A DNA stretch of 64,000 nucleotides from Exophiala sp. HKRS030 (Eukaryota; Ascomycota; Eurotiomycetes; Chaetothyriales; Herpotrichiellaceae), in assembly GCA_023897205.1 (NCBI GenBank), contig JAHWDD010000003.1, positions 1,739,665 through 1,803,664 on the forward strand. Direction: 5' to 3'. Shown piece by piece: positions 23,933-35,400 of this stretch. Each line of letters begins with the position of its first letter. Position 1 is the stretch's first letter. Position numbers and translations under genes: made by a program. Below the pieces are notes generated by a model. The model was given only the letters and a program-made list of their open reading frames with translations, did no database searches and was not told the DNA's origin.

Positions 23933-25989
23933 AGATGAGATGTACAAGTGATTATGAGATCTTGTTCTTTTCGAGAAAAAGAATGCTTCTCTCGAACGCC
24001 GTCGCTCTCGCTGAAGGTAAAAGCCCTTCCTGATATGGCCAAATACTTGGTACTATCAGCAAGCGCTTTTCCGCCATTGATCGATCCTGACCCAAGACAG
24101 CTGCACCGGAGGTGTACCACATTACTATACCAGGACTGCCGGCGTCAGATCATGCGATCTGGAAGATTGGGGCGAAGAGCGAGTAGACGACAAGTGAATT
24201 ACAGCAAGAACGTGTATTCTAAAACTCACGACCTCGTGAGAAAGATTTTTCATGGATAACTAGCAGATAAATTGCAACTGTCAACACGAGTTTTTATTCT
24301 TTTTCTACAAATATCTCCAGCTTGAACCCTCCTTTTGACATAAGATTTCTACGTGATTCTCATGAGGTATCGTTAGGACTGCTATGATGAGCATGACAGG
24401 ACGAGTAGGCCGAAGAGTATCTATACATCAAGATGTTAGCACATCGGTCAAGACAAAGTGCAGCAAGTGAATAGAATGAGAGCGAGTGCCAATCAGACAT
24501 CCAAGGAAGATTGCAACGTTCACCGACACCTGGACTTATGTAGGTTCGCTGCCAGGGCTAACGTGGAAACTGCGAATGTGGAAAAGATTTTCATCATAGA
24601 ATGGGGAAACAGGGTGTAGCGTGGGAGGACTGGACATACCACGAAAGATAAGTCACCGGGCATTGACACCACGAAGACAGACACGAGGGATTCATCTGTA
24701 CACGCCGTTAGCAATGCGAATCCAGGGTCTTGGTGTGTATATTTTGAGAGCAGAATAGACAATCAGACATGTGATACTGGCTAGTAGCAGACCATTCAGC
24801 GTTGATGGTCCGAATGTTTCTTCAAAGGCGAATCAGGATAGAAAGAAGTGTTGAAGTTGTTGTCATCTTTGAGCTGTTGGGAGGAAGAGAAGGGGGAAGG
24901 GTACTGAGACTTACCAGGAATATTCTCTACAAGAGCGGCAGAATGTAGAGGAATAGAACATGACTCTGTGTGATCAGAGGAAAGATGATGAACGGTACGA
25001 GTACCTCGTAGAAGTAAAATAATTAAATTCTTAAGGTGCAGGTAAATTGTTTGATCAGAGAAAATGATAGACGAAGCAAAGAGCCACTAGCGGCCGAGCC
25101 CGGAGATGGAAAAACTAGGGTGCCGGCTTGGCGCGGATGATCTGGCGAGTGAGCGTTAATACGGCAAAGCCCCCCAAGTTGCTTGTTCTGATCCCGAAGT
25201 CGAGCGAGTTTGGGCCTCCGTCCTTCGCTGCTGCTGCTGCTGTCTTTCGTCCCTCAGCGCCATCTTTTTGCCGATCCTGCCTGCATCCTGCACCCTTTGC
25301 CCTGAGAGAGACTTCATCCCATCTCTATCCATCGTGCATCCTGCGGCATCAAACAGCAATCTATCTTGCCTTCACGCTTGGATCGCTGTGTCGCTCATTC
25401 GCTATCTGCAACATCATTCTCTCGAATTTCCGTCCAAATCATATCTCGGGTCCTTGCCCCCGTCATTTCTGCCCCGGCACCGCCAGCAGTCGCCCCATAA
25501 CACTCCCGGAACACGACACCTCAGTTCATCACTCACCTGATCCCAACGCATCAGTCGTCTTCCTGGTCGCCTCGCCTCTCGATCATGAAATCTTTGTGCG
25601 ACACCTTCCAATGATTCACGTGGCAGATGAATGGTTTCTCTGACCTACACTTGTCGCGACGTTGATCCAGCTCCATATCTTTCCGGCTCGGGAATTCTGG
25701 CTACCAGCTTTTGCTACGAGTACACGCCAGTATCGCGCGACATCGCTTCTACGACTGCACATACATTCTTCTTCGATGCGCATGATTCTCCTGCACGCAG
25801 ATGTAACGATACCTCTATCAGTTTGCGAATATTACCAGCGAATTCGGTAAGAGTGGGGCCAATAGGATTCGGAGTTGTCAAGAGGAGGGAATCATCCAGT
25901 AATCACAAAAGATCTCACCGAGACCATTTGCGCTTACTGCGCAGTCTGAACACCGCGTACAAACACACAGCCTAGATCATCCTCCGAAG
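23933..25989. other. Long intergenic region and PtaB leader
   Basis: About 2 kb. The left half holds scattered splice-like signals on the minus strand (24400-25000) without a convincing reading frame. The right half (about 25130-25989) is C/T-rich with short upstream frames, a GCTGCT run near 25230 and an ATG-proximal leader, and is probably the promoter and 5' UTR of ptaB. A GTACGAGTACCTCGTA-like word lies at about 24995-25010. Confidence 0.5.
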
Positions 25990-28117
25990 ATGATGGCCCA
26001 GCCTTTTCCCACCCATGCAGGTATGGCTCCTGGACATCCAGGCATGTCTCATGGCCATCCCATGGCAGGAATGCAACATCCTGGTGGTCATATGGGAGGA
26101 CAACCCGGCGGTATGATGCAAGGAATGCACCCAGGAGTATCTGGTCCACAAGTCACCCAAGGCCCTATGGTGTCAGGCATGCCCCCGGGCGCAGGAACTC
26201 CAGCTCCAGGCCCTATGCACAATAATATGGCAATGGCACATTTGGGGCCGCAACAAGCAATGTTCCCTCAGCATAACCCGCAGATGAACTTTGGGCCGAT
26301 GCAGATGACTCCTCAGCATCAACAAATGCTGGCTCGGCAACGAATGATGCAACAAATGCAGGCGCAGCAACAGCAGGGTATGCCAATGGCCATGCCTAAT
26401 GGGCCTGGTGGCTTTAACCAAGCGCAACTGGCCCAGATGAAGATGGGAATGCACCCTCAGATGCAGATGCCTATGAACCCAAACAACCCACAGATGCAAA
26501 ACTATCAACAGCAACAACATCAACAACGATTAATGCAAGCTCAACAAGCCCAGGCCCAAGCCGCGCATCATGCTGCACAACTAGCTGCCAACCAAAGAGC
26601 AGCCGCGCAGCAGATGCAGATGTCTAGGTCTCAAGAACAAACAACGCAACCTCCTCAGTCGCAACCGACACCGGCTCCCCAGCCTCCAGCGCCTCAGCAA
26701 GCGCCACCAACATCACAACCTCAACCTCAACAACATCAACAACAACAACAACCACCTCCACAGCCTAAACCACAACCACCCCAACAGCAAACCCCCACCA
26801 CCCAGCCACAGGGCCAGCCTAGTCAGCCAGCAAAGACCACAGAAGCTGAAGAAGAACAACCTCAGATTAAACAACAGCCGGATCTGCCTGCGGCTTTGAT
26901 GATGAACGATTTACCGAAACAAGACATTCTCGGTGGTCAGTGTATTCTACAATTGATCATGTATCAGGACACTTTGGCCAACCCAGACCGACCCAACGAC
27001 TTGGATTACTGGGAGCACACGATAGCACGGTATTTTTCGCCGCTCGGATCGATGAGACAACAGCTTTTTAGTAACAAGAACGGGATCGACAAATCTTTCC
27101 AGCTGCAATTCCCCACTCTTGCGCGTTACTACCACACGCATTTTGTTGCTGGGGTAAAACAGATCCTTTTACAATCCTTTGATCACAATCAGAATAAACT
27201 TCCCAATGGAGGTGTTCACATATGGAGTACGAACGCAAGCTTGACCTACGTCTTCAACAACGACATTCGAGTTACTACGACGGGACAATTACGAGTCATT
27301 TTTGATGAGTTTACCAAAATCGAGCACTTGAATATTAGCACGTCTGGTTGGCAGGAGTACATTCCTAGGAGTGCTCTCACGCAGCCTGCGTCTCCAGAAG
27401 AAACCAAGAGCAGTCCCAAGATCAATAAAAATCTCAAACGAGCTCAAGGCAAGGCCAACGCTCCGGCGCAAATGATAATCCCGACTTCAGGAGTGGGTGA
27501 ATGGGGCGTGCCAAGTCACATCTTTCAGTTCTTAGAGGTTTGTGGTTCTGAATGATGGTTTTTGTGGACGGCACTAATCCGGTATATAGATTACGGAAGT
27601 TATGACAGCAATGGCCCCCCTGATGGAATACTTTCACAGCCATCCGGGTATCGGTCCGAGAGACTCATTACTACGAGTCACCCAAGAGAACGCACAGAAC
27701 ATGGCTCAGATGAACAATGCTCGATTACAAAATCAAATGGCGAGAGCGGCTAATGGGCAAGTGCCCTTCGGTAACCAAATGAATGGCCCAACCATGATGA
27801 ACTCACCGGCCATGGGTCACCTCGGAGTACCACAAGCCCAAGGCTCTCCCATGATGGGAGGTCCTGTACATACCCCTAGTCCTGCACAAAATGCAGGGAC
27901 CGGCGGCGTCGCCATGATGCACCAGATGAGCGCTCAGGGATCAAACCTTAGTGGCAGTCAAGGTCCAAGCACTAATACCAGCCCTAATGTTTCCAACAAA
28001 AGGAGACGAGCGAGCGCCGTCAAGGTCGAAGATGACAATGCTGGACAAGAACAAAGCGGAGCCAACAAGGTGAAGCCCAGTCCAAAAATCGGCGGAAAGA
28101 GGCAAAAGGCATCATGA
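25990..28117 (+). CDS. ptaB: LIM-domain-binding co-regulator PtaB
   Basis: A nuclear co-regulator of the LIM-binding/SEUSS group (Aspergillus PtaB, related to yeast Mfg1) that works with a Som1/Flo8-type partner to control adhesion and development. The two exons, 25990-27537 and 27590-28117, meet in phase 0 and give 691 residues. Residues 1-300 are Met/Gly/Pro- then Gln-rich, with long Gln and Gln-Pro tracts. The LIM-binding domain starts at about 315 (ILGGQCILQLIMYQD), runs through LDYWEHTIARYFSP and IDKSFQLQFPTLARYYHTHF, and ends near TKIEHLNISTSGWQEYIPR. The second exon begins ITEVMTAMAPLMEYF and ends in a basic tail with an NLS-like NKRRRAS. Length and layout match the family. Confidence 0.88.
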
Positions 28118-29244
28118 GTTGCTTGAAATGCTTCTTAAGGACAAAGATGTACGACTTCTTTCAGTACACATGGCGTACCTCTAGGCGTTTTTTCGGAAGC
28201 CTGAAGACGGGCTCGAATGTTTTTATGTTTTTGATCACTAAGCATGGTGTTCAGCCTCAAGTCTTATGATCTGAAATGGGAGTTTATTGGATTTATGCAT
28301 AAAATCTCGTTTTTCTTGGACTGGGGTGTCTAGATATGCAAAGGACAGGCGCGTCGAGGAGAGAGCCGGTGTCTCAACAAGTCTCTCTCACCGGTGCAAA
28401 GTTTCTCGGCCTGGTGACAAGGGAATTAGAGCGAGTTTTGAAATGAAAGAAACTTTGTGGGTGGTCCAGGCTCCTTGGGTCGGTCCTCTTTTGATTTGTA
28501 TCATATGCTTTTCTGGATATGAAGGGTCGTGATTCCCTGGAGCAATTTTGCATACGAGACTTTGAGTCTTGTTTAGTTGGGATTGGGATTGTTTCTTCCC
28601 GACATGCAGCAGTGTGGTCTTGCTTTTTTTTCCTTTTCTATTGCGTTGCCATCGATACGTGAAGATGCAGATTAATGGCCGGCATGTGTTTCAAGCAGGC
28701 ATCACGAGATACCTGAGAGGGGGGAAGATGAATGAGGGCATGGAGATGGGAGCATTCCGTGGGTTGATGAGATGACAGTACTGAAGTACTCAAGTAGTGA
28801 GCTCGATTGAATGCTTGCCGATTAGAATTTGGAATTTAACTCTACAAACAAAAAAACCAAAGACAATTTGACCGTTTCTGTACTGTCCTGTAATGATTGA
28901 GAAGATGAAGGAATGTCGGTCCTTGCCTTACAGTATTTACAGTATCTGGTACTCCGTAAATAAGGAAGGCATTGTTGATCAGCCTTGTCACTAACTGGAG
29001 TACCTGAGGTGGGAAAGTTCAGCCTGATTCACTCGAGAGTTGGTCAGACACGCAGACTAGTCCGGATGTTACTGGTATATGTGGATGTAAATACATGTCA
29101 GACGAAAATCATATAGAGAGAAATCCGGATAAGCACATTGGTCCTTCTCCCATGATTATTTTGTCGATTTGATCCATCACCACATCCATACACCACAAGA
29201 ATCATCTCCGTGGTGGGCCAGAGGAAGCGAAACGAAAGACCAAG
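28118..29244. other. Intergenic between ptaB and NRK1
   Basis: About 1.1 kb containing the ptaB 3' flank and the NRK1 promoter. TACTCCGTA/GGAGTACC-like words occur at about 28949-28959 and 28997-29004. No gene is supported. Confidence 0.5.
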
Positions 29245-30438
29245 ATGCACACGCTCCCTTCGGACGTGGTGACCCCTCCAGAAAATGTCGCCCAGACCAC
29301 GGCGTCACAACCACCTCTTTCACCTTCCAAGACCACCATCATAGGTCTCTCGGGACCTTCCAGTAGTGGGAAAACCACACTGGGGAGATTATTGAGAAGT
29401 ATATTCAATGTCGTCGTCGTCGTTGGACCGGAAGGGGCTGGAACCGGGCAGCAAAGCGAAGACGAGCAAAACAAAAGAGAGTACAGATTGAGTCTGTTTA
29501 TTTTGCACCAAGATGATTTTTACAAGACCGATAAAGAGTAAATCTCCCCTTTCGCGGCCCCCTTTTTGTTTCTCTGTGTGTCTGTTTGGAAAATGCTGAC
29601 GACCCCTCCCCCCCCCAAAAAAAACAGTGTACCATGGGTGACCATATCGTCGACCAAATACGGGGTCCGGAAAGATCAAGACTGGGATTGTGTAGGGTCA
29701 CTCGACCTGCCACTGTTTCGACGTACATTGACCCACGTACGTGATTTCGGTACCCTACCACCTGACAATGTCAGCATGGAAGATCAAAATTCCGTGGGCG
29801 ACGTGCACGTCACGACGGACCAAGTGGAAGGTCTCCAGAAGAGAGTCAAGTCGTGGTTTGAAAGATTGATCAGGGAGAGTCGGACTACTGGTGGTGGTGG
29901 TACCACCACCACCACGAAGGAATTCCCGAGGGAAATTCGAATTTGTCTATTGGAAGGGTTTTTATTGTTCCCTCCATCTCCCACGGCCACTCCGGCAAAG
30001 GATTTCACCACCGCAGCGACGAGCGGCCTGGCCGGCGATGAGACCGTCGATCTTGCCCGACTTTCTGATCTGATGAGTGGGATTTTGAACTCGAAATTGT
30101 TTTTACCTTGTACGAAGAGACAAATGATGGAAAGGAGGGAAAGGAGGACGGGTTACGTCACCCTGGAAGGTTTCTGGAAGGATCCTCCCGGTTACGTCGA
30201 AGATTTGGTCTGGGTGAATTATAAAAGGTATCACGGTTGGATGTATCGAGACCACGACACCGAAAAGGATCAAGAGCAGGAGAAGGAAGACGAAGAATTT
30301 GACGAGGAAAAGTGTAGACGACAAGGGGTGGAATTGTTTTTACAACAAGACGGACAAAAAGTCGGTCAGGGTACCATGAAGGAATGTTTGGAATGGGGTG
30401 TTGAAAGGGTAGAGGAGGCAGTTATGAAATTGATTTGA
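29245..30438 (+). CDS. nrk1: Nicotinamide riboside kinase
   Basis: Phosphorylates nicotinamide riboside to NMN in NAD+ salvage, using ATP. Exons 29245-29537 and 29628-30438 join in phase 2 across a 90-bp intron that ends in a C-run, an A-run and CAG, giving 367 residues. The P-loop GPSSSGKT lies at 37-44, the substrate-site motif HQDDFYK at about 88-94, and QDWDC at about 115-119, all characteristic of Nrk1. LLEGFLLF in the second half is the family's next conserved strand. The protein is longer than yeast or human Nrk1 (about 200-240 residues) because of low-complexity insertions: GPEGAGTGQQSEDEQNK, a Gly4/Thr5 run and an acidic EKDQEQEKEDEEFDEEK run. A general uridine-kinase-like role is the alternative. 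Confidence 0.82.
29889..29914. repeat. 26-bp perfect palindrome inside NRK1 CDS
   Basis: GGT repeats meet ACC repeats at a central GGTACC, giving 13-bp arms with no spacer. It encodes the Gly-run/Thr-run of the kinase and could form a hairpin in the mRNA. Confidence 0.8.
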
Positions 30439-30510
30439 TGATGATGATGATAAAGGTATATAAAGAGTATGAGTATGAGATGTGTATATATATCTATGAG
30501 TTATCTTGCA

Positions 30511-30640
30511 CCCTTCTTCTTCTTCTTCTTCTTCTTCTTCTTCTTCTTCTTCTTCTTCTTCTTCTTCTTCTTCTTCTTCTTCTTCTTCTTCTCCTTCTTC
30601 TCCTTCTTCTTCTTCTTCTTCCTCCTCCTCCTCCTCCTCC
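30511..30640. repeat. 130-nt pure pyrimidine tract with (TTC)26
   Basis: Twenty-six uninterrupted TTC units (30514-30591) are followed by TCC, two TTC, TCC, six TTC and six CTC units. No purine occurs between 30511 and 30640. It fills most of the 207 bp between two convergent stop codons. Confidence 0.95.
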
Positions 30641-30645
30641 TATTA

Positions 30646-31377
30646 TTACAACTTGGCGTCGGTCGTGACCGTCTTGACAGGTCTAGGATCGATGAACAAA
30701 GCTTTCGCCGCCGCGAGAACTTTACCTTTTCCGTCTTCAATCACCGCCTTCACCCAAGTTTTCCTTCCCGACCTTTCCACGGCCCAAGCCCTCCCGAACA
30801 CGACTCCGGGGGTCGAGATGGGATTTTTATAATCGACCGTCATGGTCGCGGTGGCCGGGGCGGTTGTTTTGGACACGGCAGCGGCGGTCCCACCGGTGAG
30901 TTGGTCGAGAAGTAACGCGTTCAATCCACCATGAGCTCTCCCCGTTTTACCATCGACGCCAGGTCCTAGAGAAAACAATGAACAGTATTCCACAGCCCCG
31001 TCGTCACTGGCGCCGACAGTGTCCACAACAGTAGGACCGACCGCATCGACCTCACTCTTAGGTCTAGGTCGGGTGAATGAGATCTGTGCCCGTATGGCTC
31101 TCGGTGTGTACAATGTTTCTACAAACATTGAATTCGAAACTTCATCCGTCCATTTGGGATCGGTCGGAGTATGAGTCATATCCGTCGGTGTGGTGATGTT
31201 TTCGACGTCGGGGTCCGAAAGTAAAACTTTGCACCATTCTAGACATGAAAAGTCGGGATGGATTTTCCGGTCGAGGGAGGATCGTGAGGATGTGGATGTG
31301 GATGATGATGATGATTGAGACATTGATGTCGATGGTGTTGAAGAAGAAGAAGAGGATTCTGATGATGATGAACACAT
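30646..31377 (-). CDS. Hotdog-fold thioesterase superfamily protein, PTS1 end
   Basis: Probably an acyl-CoA thioesterase-like protein. The first ATG in frame is 31377 (upstream codons in this frame lack ATG), giving 243 residues. After a Ser/Thr-rich amino end comes the hotdog signature GRAHGGLNALLLDQLTGG (about 144-161), then TMTVDYKNPISTPGVV, the second half of the fold, and AKALFIDPR at the end. The last three residues are AKL, an accepted variant of the peroxisomal PTS1 signal, which would suit acyl-CoA chemistry in peroxisomes. The gene is convergent with NRK1, with a long pyrimidine tract directly past its stop codon. Substrate specificity cannot be read. Catalytic residues in this subfamily vary, so activity is inferred. 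Confidence 0.8.
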   Translation of the reverse strand: MCSSSSESSSSSSTPSTSMSQSSSSSTSTSSRSSLDRKIHPDFSCLEWCKVLLSDPDVENITTPTDMTHTPTDPKWTDEVSNSMFVETLYTPRAIRAQISFTRPRPKSEVDAVGPTVVDTVGASDDGAVEYCSLFSLGPGVDGKTGRAHGGLNALLLDQLTGGTAAAVSKTTAPATATMTVDYKNPISTPGVVFGRAWAVERSGRKTWVKAVIEDGKGKVLAAAKALFIDPRPVKTVTTDAKL

Positions 31378-32433
31378 TTCTTTTCTCCCCTTCTTATTCG
31401 TTTCTTTTTGTTTTTCCGGTGGACTTTGATGTGCTGATATCAATATATATACCACCTGGCTGGATCAACGGGTAACTTGTACCCTGTAGATCCCAACTAA
31501 TCGTACGGTAAACCCCCTTTGGCCTCTCTTTGGCCTTTTGAAGTAAACACACAAAGTGTCGTGTTTGGAAGGCTAATCTATCCCTTTTACGATGAACAAA
31601 ATTCTCATTCCGAACAACACATACTCTGTAAGACAGCAGATATCGTTAGCAATAGAGGGCAAATAACAACAAGTACTTTGACAAGTATTGTGAGTGACCG
31701 AGATGCCGTTAATTCCATGTTCCCATCGAGGAATGAGAAATTGTACCTCGGCTCTTTGATTGCCAATATACCTACTTAGTACTTATCACGGAGTACTCCA
31801 TACTCCATACAATACTCTGTACAAGTTGAACAACATGACCTTTACTCCGTCGTACCCAGGTAGGTATGTACATACTTTGTACAAAATAATGAGAAGTTAT
31901 GCAAATGTCCTCCGTACTCAGTACATAACACACAGCAGAAAAAACAACAACTTGGATCAATCAATTAACATTAACAGCGCACACCCGAGTCTATAGCTCA
32001 AGGATTTTATTTACGCTCGCTCAAAGCTTTTTGGCTCATCTTTCTTTCTCCTATCTGCAATCCTCATACTCTGTATAAAAAAAGAGGCCAACTCCTGTTG
32101 TGTGTATCTGTCGAGACCATCTCTTTGACCTCTCTTTATCCCATCTCTCAGTCACTGCCGTAGAAAATTCTCAACAATACATGAAATCAAGCTCAGCGCC
32201 AGAGCGCCATGCAAAAAAAAAGAAGCCATAATCAACGATAAAATCCTGCCCGCATATTAATTATGGGGTAAAGTCCTGGTATCAATCCAGGATGTAAACT
32301 CGGTTCAACCTCTGACCACTTCGTTTCGATCGAATCCCTTTTTTTACAAGTCATAAAAAGCATCATGGGTATCATTCATGGCATCGTTTCTTTTCCTTTG
32401 GTGTTTGTTGTTTGTTTCTGGCACATCCTCAAA
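31378..32433. other. AT-rich intergenic region with clustered TAC motifs
   Basis: About 1 kb upstream of the thioesterase and downstream of rax2. Between 31775 and 31930 several short words of the GGAGTACTCC/TACTCCGT/TTTGTACAAA kind are packed together. A run of nine A lies near 32213. No gene is recognised. Confidence 0.6.
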
Positions 32434-35400
32434 TCACACTTTTGGTACATTGGGTTTGTTTCCCATGCTGCCAAAAAGTGCTTCCGGTGGTACTCGCTGT
32501 ATATTCGAATTCTTATCCGCGTATGGGACGCTGGGCACCGTCTTGTAACCTGCTCGTCGCCGCTGAATGCGATTGAGGATAATGCCAATTAGTATTATGA
32601 GGAAAATTGTACCTAATGCTGCGCAGAGCGCAACCAGGACCGCAATGCCTTTGGAGTGCCCAAATTTGCCTGTGACATGTAAGCATTTGAAGAGCACGAC
32701 ATTCGAACACAAAACTTACGACTTGATTTGAGATTATTGTTGTTGGATGTAAAGACTTGACTAATGCTGCCAGGGTTACCGTTCGACTTGCTGGCGAGAA
32801 TCAAGGGCGTCATTGTTGTGCCATTGAAGAGAGCTGCTGCTGCAGTCCCAAAGTTGGTCACATTCAGTTGACCACTGACCAGTAATGCCTGATCATTGTC
32901 AAGATACTGGGACGAATCATGACTCTTGGACAATGGCATAATTTGTAGACCTTCGATCGTGGTCCCGCTGCCAAAAACATTGGGAACTGGTCGAGTATTG
33001 TCTCCATCAAGCTCGATCAAGAACGTCGAGCCGTTGTTTGCCGTGCCGGCGACCCACATGTGATCCGCATTGTCGGTGGCAGGACAAAAGGCCGTCACAA
33101 CACCAGGCACGCCCGGAGGAGTGGTCGCGGTCCAGGTTTGTTTCTTGGAGTTGTACAACGCCAACGAGGTTTGATTGCCGGCAACACTAAGGTTGCCAGT
33201 TGCGAGAAGTGTCGAACTAGAGGTCCAGAATAGAGACATGACCGTGCCAGAAAGTTCAGTTCCAACCGTGTTCCATTGGTTTGTGGCTGTGTCGTACATG
33301 CATACCGAAGGGCAAGACAAACCTTGCGAAGTCTGATCGAAAGCTCCACCGACGTAAATAGCTGATGTGCCCGATTGAGAAACAATAGCATTGACTAGTA
33401 CATTCGGGCCACGAAGAGACGCCGGTTGAATAGTGCGGTAACCAGCGGTGGTCATATCCAACAAGACCACACCTTGAACATTGTCGTCGTCGAAACGACC
33501 CGAGAGTCGACCTCCCGCGAAAAGAAGGTTGCCAGATACAAGAAGCGTAGCGATGGTCGAATTGGAATCGAGCCCTGCAGGAGGACCAGTCACAGCATTG
33601 TTATCGGAATTGTTCAAGAACATGAGATTCTCAATCATTGAGCCGTTCGTGGCGGTCGCGCTGAAGTGACCTCCAAAGATGGTCACATTCTGTCCGTTGT
33701 CATCGTAGTACGCGACACTAGTTACACCGTCCACGTTCTGTGATGGTGAGATAGCCCGCTTCCTAGAATTTGACTGGGAAGATCCCGAGCCTATGTCGAT
33801 AGGAAGTTGTTGAAGAGAAACACCCCCGGAGCTCGATCTCATGCCTGCCGCACCACTAATGGCCAAGCCTAGTGAATGAATTGTACCGGCTCCGATCCAG
33901 GTGTTGTTGGGAAGGAAAGTCGCGGCGAAAAGTTGTCCTTGGAGAGACTGCTTTTCTATATTCAAGTTCTGGAGCCATGCTTTTTGCGATGGTACCCAAA
34001 TTGCCATACCGTTCGCACGGCTAGATGCAGCTGAGCCGGAGGCTTGGATTTGATCAAAGGCACCGCTGAATGCGATGACTGTCTCTGGCTTCGATCCGGA
34101 AACATTCAACAACATTGGGACCACAGCTTCTACTTGTCCATTTAAGCCAGCAGAGAGAGAAGTCCAGGCGTTCTTGGAGTATTGATAAGCAGCAACGTTG
34201 TTCAATCCATCCACTCCACCTTGCTTGGTGTTGGTGAAGTTGCCTCCAACATACAAAAAGTCGTCCAGACTGTACAGAGCCGAGACAGCGGCATTTAGAC
34301 CACCACCTGGTAACGAGGTGGCATTGTTATCATGGAAGGCCATGATATTCTCAAAAGAATCATCGGAGAATCGGCCGCCGACGTAGATTGTATCATCTCG
34401 CGTCGTCAGAGCTGACATCTGCGCACCCGAGTGCAACATGGTTCCAGCATTATTGATGGCAGACTGTGAAAAGTCATTATTGACAAAGGGACTCTCTGGG
34501 TCGTAGTCGAATAAGCCATTGAGGCCTCCGGTGCTTGAGATAAATCCAAACTTGACACGAGAGGCAACGATGAGCTGGTCATTCTGGAGTCCAGATGGAG
34601 TAATGGTGATGGCAGGTCGAAAACTCGAAGTGGTCGCGTCGATGCGTCCTTGGTAGACTTGATCATACTTGTCAAAATCATTTGTCTGGTAGATCAAGCT
34701 ACTAAAAGCTTGACCGCCATCACTCGTCAACGTGCCAGAGACATTAACAATAGCGCGTGCAGAACAAGAGCTATCTTGTTGACAGCCTGGAGTGTACACA
34801 ATGACCGAATAATTACCACTGGCTTGGACATTTGGTTCGAAGACAATAGAAGTACTATTGACGGTTGTAGGGCCGACGACGACGGTAAGGTAGTTGGCTA
34901 CACTTTGTCGAGACGGAGTGGTGTACCATGGGCCGGTGGCAGTGGCCTGTGAGCGCAAGCCACCCGTTAAGCATTGTGGCTCGTTGAAACCATCAATGGC
35001 ATATGAGAGGATGTCTCCTTGGAAGATTTCGATACCGGCCAAGCCTCCTCCGTCACCGTACCAGGCTGAAATATCAATGGTGAAGCTGTTCATTCCCACC
35101 AAATTGACAAATTCAAAATCTTGAAAGGGTTGCGACGCGTTCAGCGCAAGTGGGCATGTAGCGTCACAGTGTTCGCGGTTGCCAGTCTCAGGGTCGATGA
35201 ACGTGAAATTCATAATTCCGTTAATCGGATGAGCTGTGAAACGCCATGTCTTGGTGCCTCGCCCGTCCTGATTTGCATTCCATAATCGTAGTTTGGTAGG
35301 TTGGAAACCAAACCCGAAATCCGCACGCCACGAGCCCGGTGTGTTGTCGGCGAGAAGGAATGTCGTGTCGGCGGTCGAGCTGTTGGACGGGCACACCACG

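Noticed and set aside
28700..28800. CTGAGAGG-containing stretch considered as a TPP riboswitch
   Set aside because: The other conserved aptamer segments are missing and no thiamine gene is nearby.
30501..30740. Poly-Lys/poly-Ser/poly-Phe frames over the TTC tract
   Set aside because: These are direct translations of the microsatellite in different frames, not genes.
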